64,000 bases of DNA from Carettochelys insculpta (Eukaryota > Chordata > Testudines > Carettochelyidae). Both the position numbers and the translations under genes were made by a program. Below, one piece after another: positions 10,477-22,763 of this stretch. The DNA lies in NCBI RefSeq assembly GCF_033958435.1, contig NC_134152.1, positions 13,812,001-13,876,000 of the forward strand, written 5' to 3'. The notes beneath the pieces are model-generated. The model was not told the origin of the DNA. It saw only the letters and a list, made by a program, of their open reading frames with translations, and made no database searches. Positions within the stretch are counted from its first letter, which is position 1. The number at the start of each line of letters is the position of its first letter.

Positions 10477-12490
10477 ATGAGCACTCAGGGTAGTGATCTG
10501 CCTAGTACTTCTCAGGGTCTCAAGAGAGCCTCAGCATGGACCCACCAGGAGATTCTGGATCTTCTTGTGAGTTGGGGAGATCAATCATTGGTGAAGAGAC
10601 TTCGGGTGACCAAGAGAAATGCGACAGTCTATGATCCAATATTGCGTGAGGTGACCTTCCAAGAACTCAGTGCAATGCTGGATGAAGGTGAAAGAACTCC
10701 AGCAGGCCTATCAAAAAGTCCAGGAAGTCAACCAGCAGTCGGGGCAGTCCATGTACGTGCTGCTATTATGAACAGCTGCACATGCTTAGGAGGAGTGACC
10801 CCACTGCAAAGCCTGGTCTGAATTACGACACTTGTGGAGACCCTGTTATGGAGTTTGGGGTGAGCCCAGAGGAGCTGGGTGGCCTAGAGGAAGGGGGCAA
10901 TGAGCAGGGGACTGAGGAAGTTCTGCCAGACAGCCCAGAACTCCTCATTGTAGACCTGGAAACAGTCCCCTCCATACTGTGCCCCTCCACAGCAGTCCCC
11001 TACATGCCAGTCACCTCCACACCAGTCCCCGAGCACCCTGGACCAAGCAGTCCAGGTGAGTATTTATTCTGCATGGTAGAAGCAGGTTGTGGGGTGGGTA
11101 TAGCAATAGGGTTGTGTATGGGTACAGATATGCTAGCTATGGTTCTGTGCCCCTCCGAACAGCATGTTAATGTTTCTTGGGATGGAGTGCTTCTCCTTTT
11201 TGGAGATCTCGAAGGCCTCATCCTGGCACTCTTGTATTTATTTCATGAGGTTCTTGGGCAGTCTTGACTTCTTGCAGCTTCCACAGTATTATACCTTGCC
11301 ACGCCAGGCAACCAGATAGCAATCTGATATTATGGCGCCACACAGCATTTTAGCAAATTTCGAAGGCTTTTGGTCACATAGAATGAATAGGTGTTCTTTC
11401 TCCATATGGGTTAGTTTTAGGAGGGTGATGTCTTCCTTGTCAATCTGCAGGAATCTGCATCTTTTTTTAAACATGCTTCCTGCCCCTTTACATTTGCCTG
11501 CAGCAGCTGGCAGGCGCTCCGTTCCCCATCGCAGTTTGCAGGCTCAGTGGGGTTTCTCCCTTCTCCCTATGTCCCTTTTCACCAGCATTTCTCTTGATTT
11601 TTCAGGACACCCCCAGCGCCATGTGGCTGCTGTATTCTACTGGTCATTTTCCCTTCCATGTCCCTTTCCACCAGCATTTCTTTTGTTTTTTTTTTTCAGG
11701 ACTCCTTGGTACCACGCAGCTGCCATGTGTGGCTGGGTATCTCCCCTCCCATGTCCCTTTACACCCAGCCTTTCTTTGGATTTTTTTTTTTTTTTACATT
11801 TATTGTAATTGAACCTCCCCAAGCAGCTGTCCATGTGGCTGTAATCAAACTCTTCCCCGCCATCCTCTGTATGCGGCTTGATCATTGTGGAGGATTGCTC
11901 CAGGAACATCCGAAAAAAAAATTCTCTGCCCCAGGATGCCCCCAGGACACCTGGTGGCTTCCCCTGCTTCGCAGCCCCTGCCTTCCCCCCAAAAAACTGG
12001 ACAATTGCTTATAGCTTACCATGTCCACACAGAAATGTGCTGGAAGAGTGATGGCAAATGATGTTTTGTAAAATGCACGCTTACTATCCCATTCTCAATA
12101 AGCCTTCAGTGGCCTGCAGAAAGGCAACTTTCCCTAATAGACACAGAGACTCATTCATTCCATTTCAAAACTCATTATGTGAATTGTATCTTAATTTTGA
12201 CCTTCATTTTCCATAGCCAATGCCCAGCATAGCAGAGAGGAACAGAAGAAGAAAGAAATACAAGCAAGGTGTTATCCTGCAGCGCATGGAGAGCAATGAA
12301 GCTGAGTACAGCAAGCTGACAAAGGACATTGTTCAGTGGCATCATAGTACAGCTGAATGGCATCAGAATCAAGCTGAGTTGCAGTGCAGCAGAGAATGCT
12401 TGAATTGCAGCAACAGCAAGCGGCAAAGCAGACTGAAGTCACAGCAAAGCTTGTAATGGCGATGACTGAGCAAATGGAGGTCCTGCACTC
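10477..12490 (+). pseudogene. Harbinger Myb/SANT-like DNA-binding protein gene, two exons, broken
   Basis: This is the accessory gene of PIF/Harbinger elements, whose product binds transposon ends and helps bring the transposase into the nucleus. The first exon starts at an ATG (10477). It reads RASAWTHQEILDLLVSWGDQ and then LVKRLRVTKRNA, the tryptophan-bearing Myb/SANT-like helices. A frame change near 10680 leads into VKELQQAYQKVQEVNQQSG, and the exon ends in a Glu/Pro-rich stretch at a donor CCAG|GTGAGTATT (11055). The second exon begins after TTTTCCATAG at 12218 with ANAQHSREEQKKKE. It then becomes stop-rich and ends with LELQQQQAAKQTEVTAK and a Met-Glu helix near 12490. The intervening 1.16 kb is an intron with a tandem repeat. 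Frameshifts make the gene inactive. Confidence 0.75.
11545..11890 (+). repeat. degenerate tandem repeat in Harbinger intron
   Basis: Three to four units of about 95-105 bases share CCATGTCCCTTTCCACCAGC, a T-run with TTTTCAGGAC, and CCATGTGGCTGC. Each unit carries a polypyrimidine-AG, so each holds a potential splice acceptor. Confidence 0.65.
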
Positions 12491-13304
12491 CCTGCTGCAG
12501 CTGTAGAGGGACTCCCAACACAGCAGTGTGGGAGCCAATACCTGCTGCCCGGAGTACCCTGAGGAGAGGTTGGCCACCCCCAAACCCTGTCATTGCGGTT
12601 TCCGCAAGTGGGGAGGGAGGGCAAGGATAGACTGCTGCTCCAGCCCCAAGGGCCACTGCAAAAGGCTATTCAGGCACCCTCAAGAAGGCTTGTTTTCCCT
12701 GCAACTTAAACCTCTCTTGTCCCCAAAATAAGATCATTTATTTGGGCTAAGTGTGATTTGAATGCAGGAGTGTGGAAAACAGAAATCATTGTGGGGGTTG
12801 GGGGAGAGCTGAAGGCAAAGCTGCCCACTGATACTCCCTGATCTGCAGAAGACACGTGGCTGAGGAAACCTGACAGTTGAAGGAGGGCTGAAGGCACAGC
12901 AGCCCGCCACATGTATTGTACTTACAGCAACTTAACCCCCTCCCACCAAGAAAAAGCATTCATTCATTAAGACACGATATGATTTATTGGTATTATGTCA
13001 GAGAAATACATCGGTAGCATGTGCATTACAGATCATTCATGAAGCTATTTTTTAAAGTGTCCCTTATTGCAGCTGCCTCAGTGTGACTACTCGTGAATGA
13101 TTGTGTAGGCAGCTGCGAGAATTTCTCAGCTTTGGAATTCTAGGTGGATGGGAAAGTCTCCTGCCTGGATTCACATGTGTTGTGCAGAACAGGGCATACT
13201 GTAGTAATGGTGGGGGCATTAGTTTCAGAAAGGTCCAAACAGGTCATTAAGCATCTGAATGTCACTTTTAAATGGCTAAAGGCGCATTCAACCACCATTC
13301 TGCG

Positions 13305-14866
13305 TCAGCTGAGTCTGTGATTTAAGTTTTTTTTGCTGGGGTTCAGGGCTCCTATGTAGGGTTTCATAAGGCAGGGGAGCAGAGGGTAAGCAGGGTCGTC
13401 CAATATAACAATAGGCATCTCCACGTTGCCAATCATGATCTTCTGATGAGGGGGAAAAAAGTCCCATCCAGGAGCCTTCTGTACAGTCCAGAATTTCGGA
13501 ACCCTCCCTGACCAGCCAACGTTGATGTCGTTGAAACGATCTTTGTGACCTAGCGACCCTTGCAATACCATTGAGAAGTACCCCTTTCTGTTTATATACT
13601 CAGAGGCCAGGTGGTCCAGGGCTATGATGGTGATACACGTGCCATCTGTTGCCCCACTGCAGTTAGGAAATCCCATGGCAGCAAACCTATCCCCTGTGGC
13701 CTGTACATCTCCCGAGCTGCGTCTACACGTGCACGCTACTTCGAAGTAGCGGCAGTAACGTCGAAATAGCGCCCGTCACGTCTACACGTGTTGGGCGCTA
13801 TTTCGAAGTTGAAATTGACGTTAGGCGGCGAGATGTCGAAGTCGCTAACCCCATGAGGGGATGGGAATAGCGCCCTACTTCGACGTTCAACATCGAAGTA
13901 GGGACGTGTAGACGATCCGCGTCCCGCAACATCGAAATAGCGGGGTCCTCCATGGCGGCCATCAGCTGGGGGGTTGAGAGATACTCTCTCTCCAGCCCTT
14001 GCGGGGCTCTGTGGTCACCGTGGGCAGCAGCCCTTAGCCCAGGGCTTCTGGCTGCTGCTGCTGCAGCTGGGGGTCCGTGCTGCATATACAGGGTCTGCAA
14101 CTAGTTGTTGGCTCTGTGTATCTTGCACTGTTTAATGAAAGTGTGTCTGGGAGGGGCCCTTTAAGGGAGCGACTTGCTGTTGAGTCCGCCCCGTGACCCT
14201 GTCTGCAGCTGTGCCTGGCTCCCTTATTTCGATGTGTGCTACTTTGGCGTGTAGACGTTCCCTCGCTGTGCCTATTTCGATGTTGGGCTGAGCAACGTCG
14301 AAGTTGAACATCGACGTTGCCAGCCCTGGAGGACGTGTAGACGTTATTCATCGAAATAGCCTATTTCGATGTCGCAACATCGAAATAAGCTATTTCGAAG
14401 TTGGGTGCACGTGTAGACGTAGCCCCAGTGTCACAGTGTTCCTGAGGAGACATCAACAGATTGCGTGGACCACCTGCATCACCACAGACCCTGCTGTAGA
14501 TCTGCCCACCCCAAATTGATTTGCTGCTGACCGGTAACTGTTGGGCATTGCAGACTTCCACAGTGCGATTGCCACTTGCTTCTGAACTGTTAAATTCGTC
14601 CCTATTCTTGTGTTGCTGTGCTTCAGGGCAGGGGCAAGCACATCACAAAGTTCCATTGAAAATGGACTGGCACAAGCGAAAGTTCTGCAGCCGCTGCTGG
14701 TTGTCCCAGGACTCCGAAAGGATGTGGTCCCACAAGTGCGTGCTGGTCTCACGAGCTCAAAACCACCTCTCCATTGTTGCCAATGCATCCCTGGTAGCCA
14801 GCAGTTCCGAGTTCTTGGACCACAGTTGGGAGATTTGCTCTTCCAAACCGCCGCTGTCATCATCAT
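13305..14866 (-). pseudogene. Harbinger transposase (HARBI1-like), split by a MITE
   Basis: The gene reads from right to left. The N-terminal part (14866 to about 14430) contains TNLTVQKQVAIALWKSAMP and FGVGRSTAGSVV, the helix-turn-helix region of Harbinger transposases. The C-terminal part (13712 to 13305) contains MGFPNCSGATDGTCI with the first catalytic Asp, EYINRKGYFSMVLQG, DINVGW, and ILDDPAYPLLP with the second Asp. This is the DDE core of the HARBI1 family. A 710-base MITE lies between the parts; without it the two reading frames run on directly from NTVTL to GDVQATGDRF. There is also a stop just downstream of VVHAIC, and the expected end with the final Glu is missing. The gene is therefore dead for several reasons. 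Confidence 0.85.
13714..14423. mobile_element. MITE inserted in Harbinger transposase
   Basis: The left end GAGCTGCGTCTACACGTGCA pairs with the complement of the right end, GCTACGTCTACACGTGCACC, followed by CTACTTCGAAGTAGC / CAACTTCGAAATAGC. CCC lies on both sides (13711-13713 and 14424-14426), which fits a 3-base duplication. The interior is full of TCGAAATAGC and ACGTCGAA motifs in both orientations and encodes nothing. The GCTnCGTCTACAC ends resemble those of the host Harbinger element, so the MITE probably belongs to the same superfamily. Confidence 0.8.
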
Positions 14867-15318
14867 TAGCTATTATAATACTGAACTATCACTGAGCTTT
14901 GTAATTGAAGGAAGAATTGCATGACAGCTAGTGTGATGGCTGACATGATGTGTGCTATGAGTTGAAGCGTTTGGGGATCCATGCTTGTGCTGGAATGCCA
15001 CAGCAGGAAATGATGCAGTCTCCAGTTTTTCATGCAGTTACTGATGCTCTGAATTCTGGGACAATGCTTGGAATTCTGAGATTCAAACATGAAGTGCCCA
15101 CAAGCAACCTGGGCTAAGGTACTGTGGGATAGGTACCCACAATGCAATGCTTATGCTGTCGAACTTTCACAGGGCAGTGGGGACACAGAAACTCAACACA
15201 GAGAAAAGGTGGGTTGAATTTTAAGAAGCTTTGCGGACACTTAATTTGAATTCATAATATTGAGGTTAAATAATCAAATTTATTACAAATCAAATTTATC
15301 TTAGTGTTAGACACAGCC

Positions 15319-15800
15319 TTTGATTTCCCAGTTTAATTCCATGTCTCTCATGGACTTGGAAGACATCTGGTGTGATACATTTACTTTGATATCTCTTCAA
15401 ACAGCATGAATTAGGTGATTATGAAGATGTGTTAAGAAAGTCTCCACTGCCAGTGTTAGAGGAGGGTAACCAGATATCGAGATATTAGGGACCTTGTCTC
15501 ATTTAGGCAACCATACTCCCGCTGCCACCTCCTGCAGTCTCCCCCCTCCAAAAAAATAGTGCTAGTTTGTCTCACTTGCTGTCTATTTATCCTATTACAG
15601 GGTGCTGTGTTTCTAGTACAGAGCACACTTTGTGTGCACTGTCACTGGGAACCTTTTTTTGCTCTCACTGCATAGCCTATGCCATTGTGCAGTAGTATAA
15701 AGCATTATGGCACATGACTGAAAAAGGCTCATACATAAGCAGACAGGGGTGTTCAGACACTGGGACAGATTATCCCGAAGGGTGATATGGATGGACTAAC
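15319..15800. other. intron 3, nothing recognised
   Basis: Mixed sequence between the Harbinger element and a hAT-like repeat. No recognisable structure. Confidence 0.4.
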
Positions 15801-16579
15801 CTGGGGTCAGAAACCTGTGGCTCCGGACTCCCATGCAGCTCTTTAAGGAATAATTTATATCTCTGGCCTCTGCCACCAGTGACTCCTATTCAGCTCCCTG
15901 CTCTGCCACCCCAAAACATTTAATTAATTTAATTGGTTTAATGGCTGGCAGGGTGGTGGGTGGTATCCAGCCATTAAACCAACTGAATTTAGTTCTATTA
16001 TTTCAGCAACAGTAGGGCAGGGAGTTGCAGAGAGTCCAGTCCCTCACTTGCCCTGCTACCCGAGTGGCCGCACCCCTCCGGTTGCCTGGCTTAGCTCAGC
16101 CGCCTAGCGGAAAAACTCCATGCCAGCTTTCCTTCCTGTGGGTGCATGTGGCTGCCAGATGTAGGCTCACCAGCCACACCACAAATGAGTTAGTCCCAGG
16201 GGCTGGTTTGGACTGAGGTGGGTTAATCCTGGTTATGGATGGTGGGCTTGGGGAATGAGGGGGTTAGAGTTCAGGAAAGCAGGGGAGGTGTAGAGGGTTG
16301 GTGCGAACATTCTCCTTCCTGTTCAAGTGCCTATCCCCAGGTTTAGCGTTTTACTTGTCCTCATTTGCTGTCTAATCCAGGTGTTAAAGTAACTTAAACT
16401 TTCTGACTGGTACAAAACCTTGTGTGTGTACAGTTCTTAAAATAGTGGTCACAAAAAGTATGGTTTGACATTATATATTAAGGGCTGTCTCACACTCGCA
16501 TTGCGGCTCTGGAAGCATTGGTTTTGTAATGGAATTTGAAAAAATGGCTCTTCTTGCTATTTTGGTTGCAGACCCCTGG
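15801..16579. mobile_element. non-autonomous hAT-like repeat
   Basis: The left end CTGGGGTCAGAAACCTGTGGC is partly complementary to the right end, whose complement reads CAGGGGTCTGCAACCAAAATAG. The interior next to the ends carries CTCTTTAAGG and GGCTCTTCTTGC, as in a widespread reptile and bird repeat. I could not see a convincing 8-base duplication. No coding capacity. Confidence 0.5.
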
Positions 16580-16861
16580 AGTAGCCTATCCCCTGCTTCC
16601 TGAAGCAGTACTTCATGAAAACGTGGACAAGAAGGATGTGGATTGGTCTCTGAATTGTAGATTGCATCCTCATAATTGTACTTCTCAGAGAAGGACTAAG
16701 ACTCTGTCATAGTGCTTCCACCTGACTCAACAAGAGTGGTTCTCAGGAGGCCCAGAAATAACTGATATGACATATTGTCTTGGCTTCAGATTATTCCAAA
16801 TAATTTGGATATAAAGGGCAGCCTTTGTTTTCAGGCATGGAAAGCCAGGAAAAGTCTATTC
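16580..16861. other. intron 3, nothing recognised
   Basis: Sequence between the hAT-like repeat and DIRS copy B; no feature noticed. Confidence 0.4.
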
Positions 16862-17443
16862 TTCAAGTAGTGTCCCCATAGGTGCTCCACTCTGAGTGTC
16901 AGTGCATCCTCGCACCAGCACTCAGAGATACTTCTGTATCTGTTGTTTCCCACATTGCATATGCACAGCAGCGCCTCCTCATGCTATCTGGCATGTGCTT
17001 GGCGTGGCCCCCTCAGTTCCTTCTTTACCGTCCTCAGCTACAGCTTTTATTTTACCCTTCTCCAATTTCTCTTCAACAACAACAACAAAGTTAGTGTTAG
17101 AATTAGTTGCTGCGTCACCACTGTGCCAGGCTCCTTGGGCTTCAAATTGTGAGCAACATGCAGCCAAGCCATGCTGGCCTTAGGCCATACCTCCCTCTTC
17201 CAGTGTCTGGGTGAGGGTCACCAGACCAAATCCTGCATCTGTTGCTCCAGCGTCATGGCAGGGGCTAAAAGGTACTGAGCCAGCAAGCTCAGGACTTACC
17301 TACATGAAAAGTCTCTCCAACCACCAGCCCTGGAGCAGCGCTCTACTGAGAAACTGGCACAGGAGTCCAGCAGTACAGACTCTGCGTTTCCTTCTGCCTT
17401 GGTCAGCACCCCATCTGTGAAGGTGGTCCCTTCTCTGGTGCAT
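16862..17443 (+). mobile_element. DIRS copy B, part 1 (left terminal repeat and start of gag)
   Basis: The block begins CTTCAAGTAGTGTCCCCATAGG, the left terminal repeat of the same DIRS subfamily as copy E (38473). Degenerate gag-like sequence follows, parallel to copy E at about 38820-39130. It breaks off at GGTGCAT, where a CR1 was inserted, and resumes at about 19669. Confidence 0.75.
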
Positions 17444-19668
17444 ACATAAGAACATAAGAATGGCCATACTGGGTCAGACCAAAGGTCCATCCAGCCCAGC
17501 ATCCCATCTGCTGACGGTGGCCAATGCCAAGTGCCCCAGAGAAGGAGAACAGAAGACAATGATCAAGTGATTTATCTCCTGCCATCCATCTCCTGCCTTT
17601 GTTCTGAAGGCTCGGGCACCATACTTTATCCCTGGCTAATAGCCATTTATGGACCTAACCTGCAAAAATTTATCAAGCTCTTTTTTAAACCCTAATAGAG
17701 TCCTGGCCTTCACAGCCTCCTCGGGCAAGGAGTTCCACAGGTTGACTGTGCGCTGTGTGAAGAAAAATTTCCTTTTATTAGTTTTGAACCTACTACCCAT
17801 CAATTTCATTTGGTGTCCCCTAGTTCTTGTATTATGGGAAAAGGTAAATAATTTTTCTATATTCACTTTCTCCACACCGTTCATGATTTTATATACCTCT
17901 ATCATATCACCCCTCAATCGCCTCTTTTCCAAACTGAAAAGTCCCAGTCTCTCTAGCCTCTCCCCATATGGGACCCGTTCCAAGCCCCTAATCATCTTAG
18001 TCGCCCTTTTCTGAACCTTTTCTAATGCCAATATATCTTTTTTGAGGTGAGGAGACCACATCTGCACACAGTACTCAAGATGTGGGCGTACCATAGTTTT
18101 ATATAGGGGAAGTATGATATCTTTTGTCTTATTATCGATCCCTTTTTTAATAATTCCTAACATCCTATTTGCCTTACTAACTGCCGCTGCACACTGCGTG
18201 GATGTCTTCAGAGAACTATCCACTATAACTCCAAGATCCCTTTCCTGATCTGTCGTAGCTAAATTTGACCCCATCATGTAGTACGTGTAATTTGGGTTAT
18301 TTTTTCCAACATGCATTACCTTACACTTACCCACATTAAATTTCATTTGCCATTTTGCTGCCCAATCACTCAGTTTGCTGAGATCTTTTTGTAGTTCTTC
18401 ACAATCCCTTTTGGTTTTGACTGTCCTGAACAACTTGGTGTCATCTGCAAACTTTGCCACCTCACTGCTTACCTCATTTTCTAGATCATTGATGAACAAG
18501 TTGAACAGGATTGGTCCCAGGACTGACCCCTGGGGAACACCACTAGTTACCCTCCTCCATTGTGAAAATTTACCATTTATTCCCACCCTTTGTTTTCTGT
18601 CTTTTAACCAATTCCCGATCCATGAAAGGATCTTTCCTCCTATCCCATGACCACCTAATTTACATAAAAGCCTTTGGTGTGGGACCGTGTCAAAGGCTTT
18701 CTGGAAATCTAGGTATATTATGTCCACTGGGTGCCCCTTGTCCGCCTGTTTATTAACCTCTTCATAGAATTCTAACAGATTAGTTAGACACGACTTCCCT
18801 CTGCAGAAACCATGCTGACTTTTGCCCAACAATTCGTGCTCTTCTACGTGCCTTGCAATTTTATTCTTTACTAGTGTTTCTACTAATTTGCCTGGTACTG
18901 ATGTTAAACTTATCGGTCTATAATTGCCAGGGTCTCCTCTAGAGCCTTTTTTAAATATTGGCGTTATATTGGCCGTCTTCCAGTCATTTGGTACCAAAGT
19001 GGATTTAAATGATAGGTTACAAACCACTGTTAATAACTCCGCAATTTCACATTTGAGTTCTTTCAGAACCCTTGGGTGAATGCCGTCTGGTCCTGGAGAC
19101 TTGTTACTATTCAGCTTATCAATTAACTCCAGAACCTCCTCTAATGTCACTTCAATCTGAGTGAGTTCCTCAGATTTGTCACCTAAAAAGGCTGGCTCAG
19201 ATTTAGGAACCTCTGTAACATCCTCAGCTGTGAAGACTGAAGCAAAGAAATCATTTAATCGCTCCGCAATGGCACTGTCTTCCTTGATCGCTCCTTTTAT
19301 ATCTTTATCGTCCAAGGGCCCCACTGCTTTTTTAGCAGGCTTCCTGCTTCTAATGTATTTAAAAAACATTTTACTATCATTTTTTGAATTTTTGGCTAGC
19401 TGTTCCTCAAAATCTTTTTTGGCTTTTCTTACTACATTATGACACTTAATTTGGGAGTGTTTATGTTCCTTTCTATTTTCCTCACTAGGATTTGACTTCC
19501 ACTTTTTAAAAGCTGCCCTTTTCTCTCTCACTGCCTTTTTAACATGGCTGTTTAGCCATGGTGGTTCTTTGTTAGGTCTCTTAGTGTGTTTTTTTATTTG
19601 GGGTATACATTTAAGTTGGGCCTCTAGTATGGTGTCTTTAAACAGTTTTCATGCAGCTTCCAGGGATT
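17444..19668 (-). mobile_element. CR1 LINE, 5'-truncated, inserted in DIRS copy B
   Basis: The element lies on the minus strand. Its 3' end, at the left, has the CR1 signature GGTCTGACCCAGTATGGCC followed by ATGTTCTTATGT. Its 5' end is truncated near 19668, inside the region before the reverse transcriptase. Both flanks are DIRS gag sequence that is continuous in copy E, so the CR1 is younger than copy B. CR1 elements usually make no target duplication, and none is seen. Confidence 0.9.
17636..19531 (-). CDS. CR1 ORF2 reverse transcriptase, 5'-truncated, 631 codons open
   Basis: This is the reverse transcriptase part of CR1 ORF2, which copies the element's RNA at a nicked chromosomal site. 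Reading in order: a basic N-terminal segment; [52 protein letters not shown] with the first catalytic Asp (motif A); [15 protein letters not shown] (motif B); FADDTKLF with the catalytic Asp pair (motif C); and then the usual thumb and C-terminal region ending in FLQVRSING. All 631 codons are open, with no stop or frameshift, and the active-site residues are intact. The upstream endonuclease domain and ORF1 are absent, so the copy is not autonomous. The first Met is simply the first one after the truncation. The long clean frame suggests a fairly young insertion. Confidence 0.9.
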   Translation of the reverse strand: MREKRAAFKKWKSNPSEENRKEHKHSQIKCHNVVRKAKKDFEEQLAKNSKNDSKMFFKYIRSRKPAKKAVGPLDDKDIKGAIKEDSAIAERLNDFFASVFTAEDVTEVPKSEPAFLGDKSEELTQIEVTLEEVLELIDKLNSNKSPGPDGIHPRVLKELKCEIAELLTVVCNLSFKSTLVPNDWKTANITPIFKKGSRGDPGNYRPISLTSVPGKLVETLVKNKIARHVEEHELLGKSQHGFCRGKSCLTNLLEFYEEVNKQADKGHPVDIIYLDFQKAFDTVPHQRLLCKLGGHGIGGKILSWIGNWLKDRKQRVGINGKFSQWRRVTSGVPQGSVLGPILFNLFINDLENEVSSEVAKFADDTKLFRTVKTKRDCEELQKDLSKLSDWAAKWQMKFNVGKCKVMHVGKNNPNYTYYMMGSNLATTDQERDLGVIVDSSLKTSTQCAAAVSKANRMLGIIKKGIDNKTKDIILPLYKTMVRPHLEYCVQMWSPHLKKDILALEKVQKRATKMIRGLERVPYGERLERLGLFSLEKRRLRGDMIEVYKIMNGVEKVNIEKLFTFSHNTRTRGHQMKLMGSRFKTNKRKFFFTQRTVNLWNSLPEEAVKARTLLGFKKELDKFLQVRSINGY

Positions 19669-22258
19669 CCCGGCCTCCATCACCATCTTCATGGGCCATG
19701 ACAGTTGAAATGACTGCCACAACATCCCAGGCACTGTCAAAGCCGGCATCGCTGAAGCAGGTGCACTTAGAGCCAAGCCGCTAGCATTCGGCACCTCTGA
19801 TGCTGTCAGCATTGCCAGCATCAGCCACCTCTACACCTGAGCATAAGCAGTCTTTGAAAACAAACACACTGCCCTTGGTGCTGGACCCAGAGCACAAGTG
19901 GCACTGCTCCAGGTCTCCATGCTATTCGCATGAGGCACCAGACTCGACACTGTGCAGGTGCAAAGCTGAGTCACCACCACATTCTCGTGCAGCACCAGAG
20001 AAGGCAACAGAGTAGTGCTGAGACAATGTTTTGCTGAAACCCCTGGTACTGGAGCAGAGCACGATGTCCAAACAGTACTGTGAAGACTCATCCTCAGGTG
20101 CACACACAGTACTGGCCCTGCCACCATCCAGCATGCTGCACAATGGGTGCTTGGCACTGCCACCATCTTCATGCTCATCCAGATGCTCAAGGTTCTTGCA
20201 GGGCTCGGGGGCTATACCACCTGTCTCTGAAGGGGGCAGTGCCAATTGGAGGAGTGTCTTTTCCTTGCAGCACTCCAGCCCCCCACGTTGCATTTGGGAA
20301 GATGTGCCACCTGCCATGGCCTATCTACAGCTGCCTTTGCCATGGATTGTATACCACTATCTATATCCACACAAGCTAGCTCTTCATTGGCCACCTTGGC
20401 TGGTGCAGCCACCCTGCTCACATGCTCTGCCAGCACCACACACGGTGTCCAGGAACTGCCCCGTGTTGCCACAGCCCACCATGTCAGCGATGTATCCACT
20501 GGCACAGCATTCCAGGGGTGAGGAGTCCCTTTAGGAGGGTGGGGATAGATCCTTGCTGCATCATTTATTGTGTTTATCAGATGATGCAGTGCTCTCGGTT
20601 GCTTCCCCTCACAGACTACTCACTGGTTATCCAGGAGCTATTCTGGTGGTTGTCCCAGGCCCAGGAGAAGGACCTGCAGGAGGTACTGGTCAGAAAGTAC
20701 AGACTTCTGCACACCCTACAGCCTCCCTCCTTCTCCAGAATTACAACGCCCATGGATGAGGCCATGATGGACCCTACAAATGTCATCTGGCGAACACTGG
20801 CATCCGTTCCTCTCGCTAACAAGAGGGCCAACAAATGATACTTTGGGGCATCCAAGTACTCAGTTTCTGTTCACCCATCCACAGCCAAACTCGTTAGTGG
20901 TGGATGCTGTCTGTAACAAAACTAATCCTTTCAGTCCACTCTTCAGGACATGACAAGTAAAAAAAGGGACATCATGGGATGCAAAATTTATTCTTCCAGC
21001 ACATTGCTCCTATGGGCAGTGAATTGTGTTCATGCTGTCAGACTCTAACCACCTGAACCTCCAAGCTGCAGGAGTTGGGTCCCACCTTACCTGAGCTCAA
21101 GCGCCCAGCCCTCATGAATGTAGTCCATGAAGGGCATCTCATTGCCCTTACGGCACTCTAATCTGCGATGGATGTGGCAGACATGGTGACTAGGGTCATG
21201 GCCTCCCAATAGTCAGGAGGTGAACATCGTGGTTCCAGCCCTTGAGGAAGCCCAGGGACCTGCAAAAGAAAGGGGAAAACTTCCCTTTGACAACTATCTG
21301 TTCGCAGAGAAGATGGACGAGGTCCTTCGCTCTATGAAGGATTCTTACAGTATGCTGGGGAATGAACACCCCCCATTTAGGTGGACCCAGTACTTCTCAT
21401 ATCAAAGACCACGGGGAGCAGTTCCAGCAGCAACTGCAATGTTTCAAATCTCGCCAGCAGCATAGGTCCCAGCAGGGAAGACCCCACTGGCAACAGCACC
21501 AACACCCTGCAGCATTCCACCCACAGAAACCTAAGCAACAGTTTTGAGGGTGTGGTTAGGAGTCTAAGAGGTCTTTCTACTCCAGCCATTGCACAGTATG
21601 GGTGCCATCCGTTCCACCACCGCCTTCCCCCATTTTTTCCACTGCTGGGCTACCATTACCTCAGACAAATGGGTCCTGGAGCTGGTGGGCCATGGATATT
21701 CTATTCAGTTTACTTCTATCTCTGCACTAGGTCCTGTCCCTCTTCAGGAACTCCTCTCACAAACATTTTGTCAAGCAAGAAATTCAGCACCTCCTCTGTC
21801 TGGGCACCATGGAGCCAATCAGCACAGAGTTTCAGGGCAGGGGGTTTTACTCCACATATTGCCTAACCCAGAAGAAAAATGGGGGGTTGAGGCCTATTCT
21901 TTACCTCAGGAGGCTCAACAAATATGATCTCTTGTGACAGTTCAAGATAGTGACTCTCCTGACCATTATTCCAGCACTGGACAGAAAAGATTGGCCCTCA
22001 GCTCTTGACCCACAAGATGCCTATTTGCACATTGCAGTCCACCCAGCGCACCACCGTTTCCTTCGATTTACCATGGGAGTTCCCCCATTATCATTACCGG
22101 GTCCTCCAATTTGGGCTTTCCACTACACCCAGGGTGTTTGTTGACTCTGGCTGTCTGCGTTGGCACGAGGTCATCATCTTCCCTGTCTGTATGATTCTCA
22201 TAAAAGGGCCATCATTCCTGAAGGCCCTCCACATGGTGTGGGTCATCACAGACCTTGG
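19669..22258 (+). mobile_element. DIRS copy B, part 2 (gag to RT)
   Basis: The block continues the gag region after the CR1 and is heavily mutated. Recognisable pieces are the gag segment YSSSTLLL-like near 20990, the Gln-rich stretch near 21430, and the start of the reverse transcriptase. That start includes a motif A (ALDPQDAYLHIAVHPAHHRF, about 21990-22060) that keeps its Asp. The YLDD motif C is destroyed: the corresponding frame reads CLYDS or CMILI. The block stops in the RT gene at ACAGACCTTGG, where copy C begins, and resumes at 28060. Confidence 0.75.
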
Positions 22259-22763
22259 TTGTTCTTCAAGTGGTCCCCATGGTTGCTCCACATCAGGTGT
22301 CAGGCTTGCCGCAGTGCCGCAGATCGGAGATTTTCAAGCTGTAGATCGTTGGATCGCGCGTGCGCAGGAGCACAATGGCCCTTTGCGCGCTTTTGGTCAC
22401 GTATGCAATCCAGTCTATCCCAGTTCCTCAACCGCCAGCAGCTGCAGATGGACTTTGCTTCTGCGCCAACGCACGTCTGGAAATATAATATCCATTTATT
22501 TTTAATACATTGTTCATGTTCATCAGTTTTAAGAACCTTTTTTTAAGAACTCTTTGCTGTATATAGTTATAGTCTTATAATTAAAACAAAAAAGAGAGAG
22601 AGAGGCAGAGAAGCAGGGAGACAAAAGAGTTTGCCAACAGAACCTTTCTTTATCTTTTAGTGTAAACCAAGTTGTTAAGAGTTATCTACAGACCGTTCAT
22701 TTTAGTACCTATTAAGTACCCTTCTTCAAAGTTAAGCACTGTTAAGTACCGTTTTAAAAAAAA

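Larger units (their letters stand above)
9997..15318. mobile_element. PIF/Harbinger DNA transposon with both genes
   Basis: The ends are inverted repeats: GGCTGTGTCTATACTACTAG at the left, and the complement of the right end reads GGCTGTGTCTAACACTAAG; both continue into GATAAAATTGA-like sequence. The flanking triplets are TGT and TTT, which could be a decayed 3-base duplication. The two genes face each other, as is usual for the superfamily: a Myb/SANT-like gene on the + strand and a DDE transposase gene on the minus strand. At 5.3 kb, including a 710-base MITE, it looks like a once autonomous copy. Both genes carry frameshifts. Confidence 0.85.

Noticed and set aside
17649..18756. Plus-strand frames opposite the CR1
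   Set aside because: They are complements of the intact 631-codon CR1 frame.
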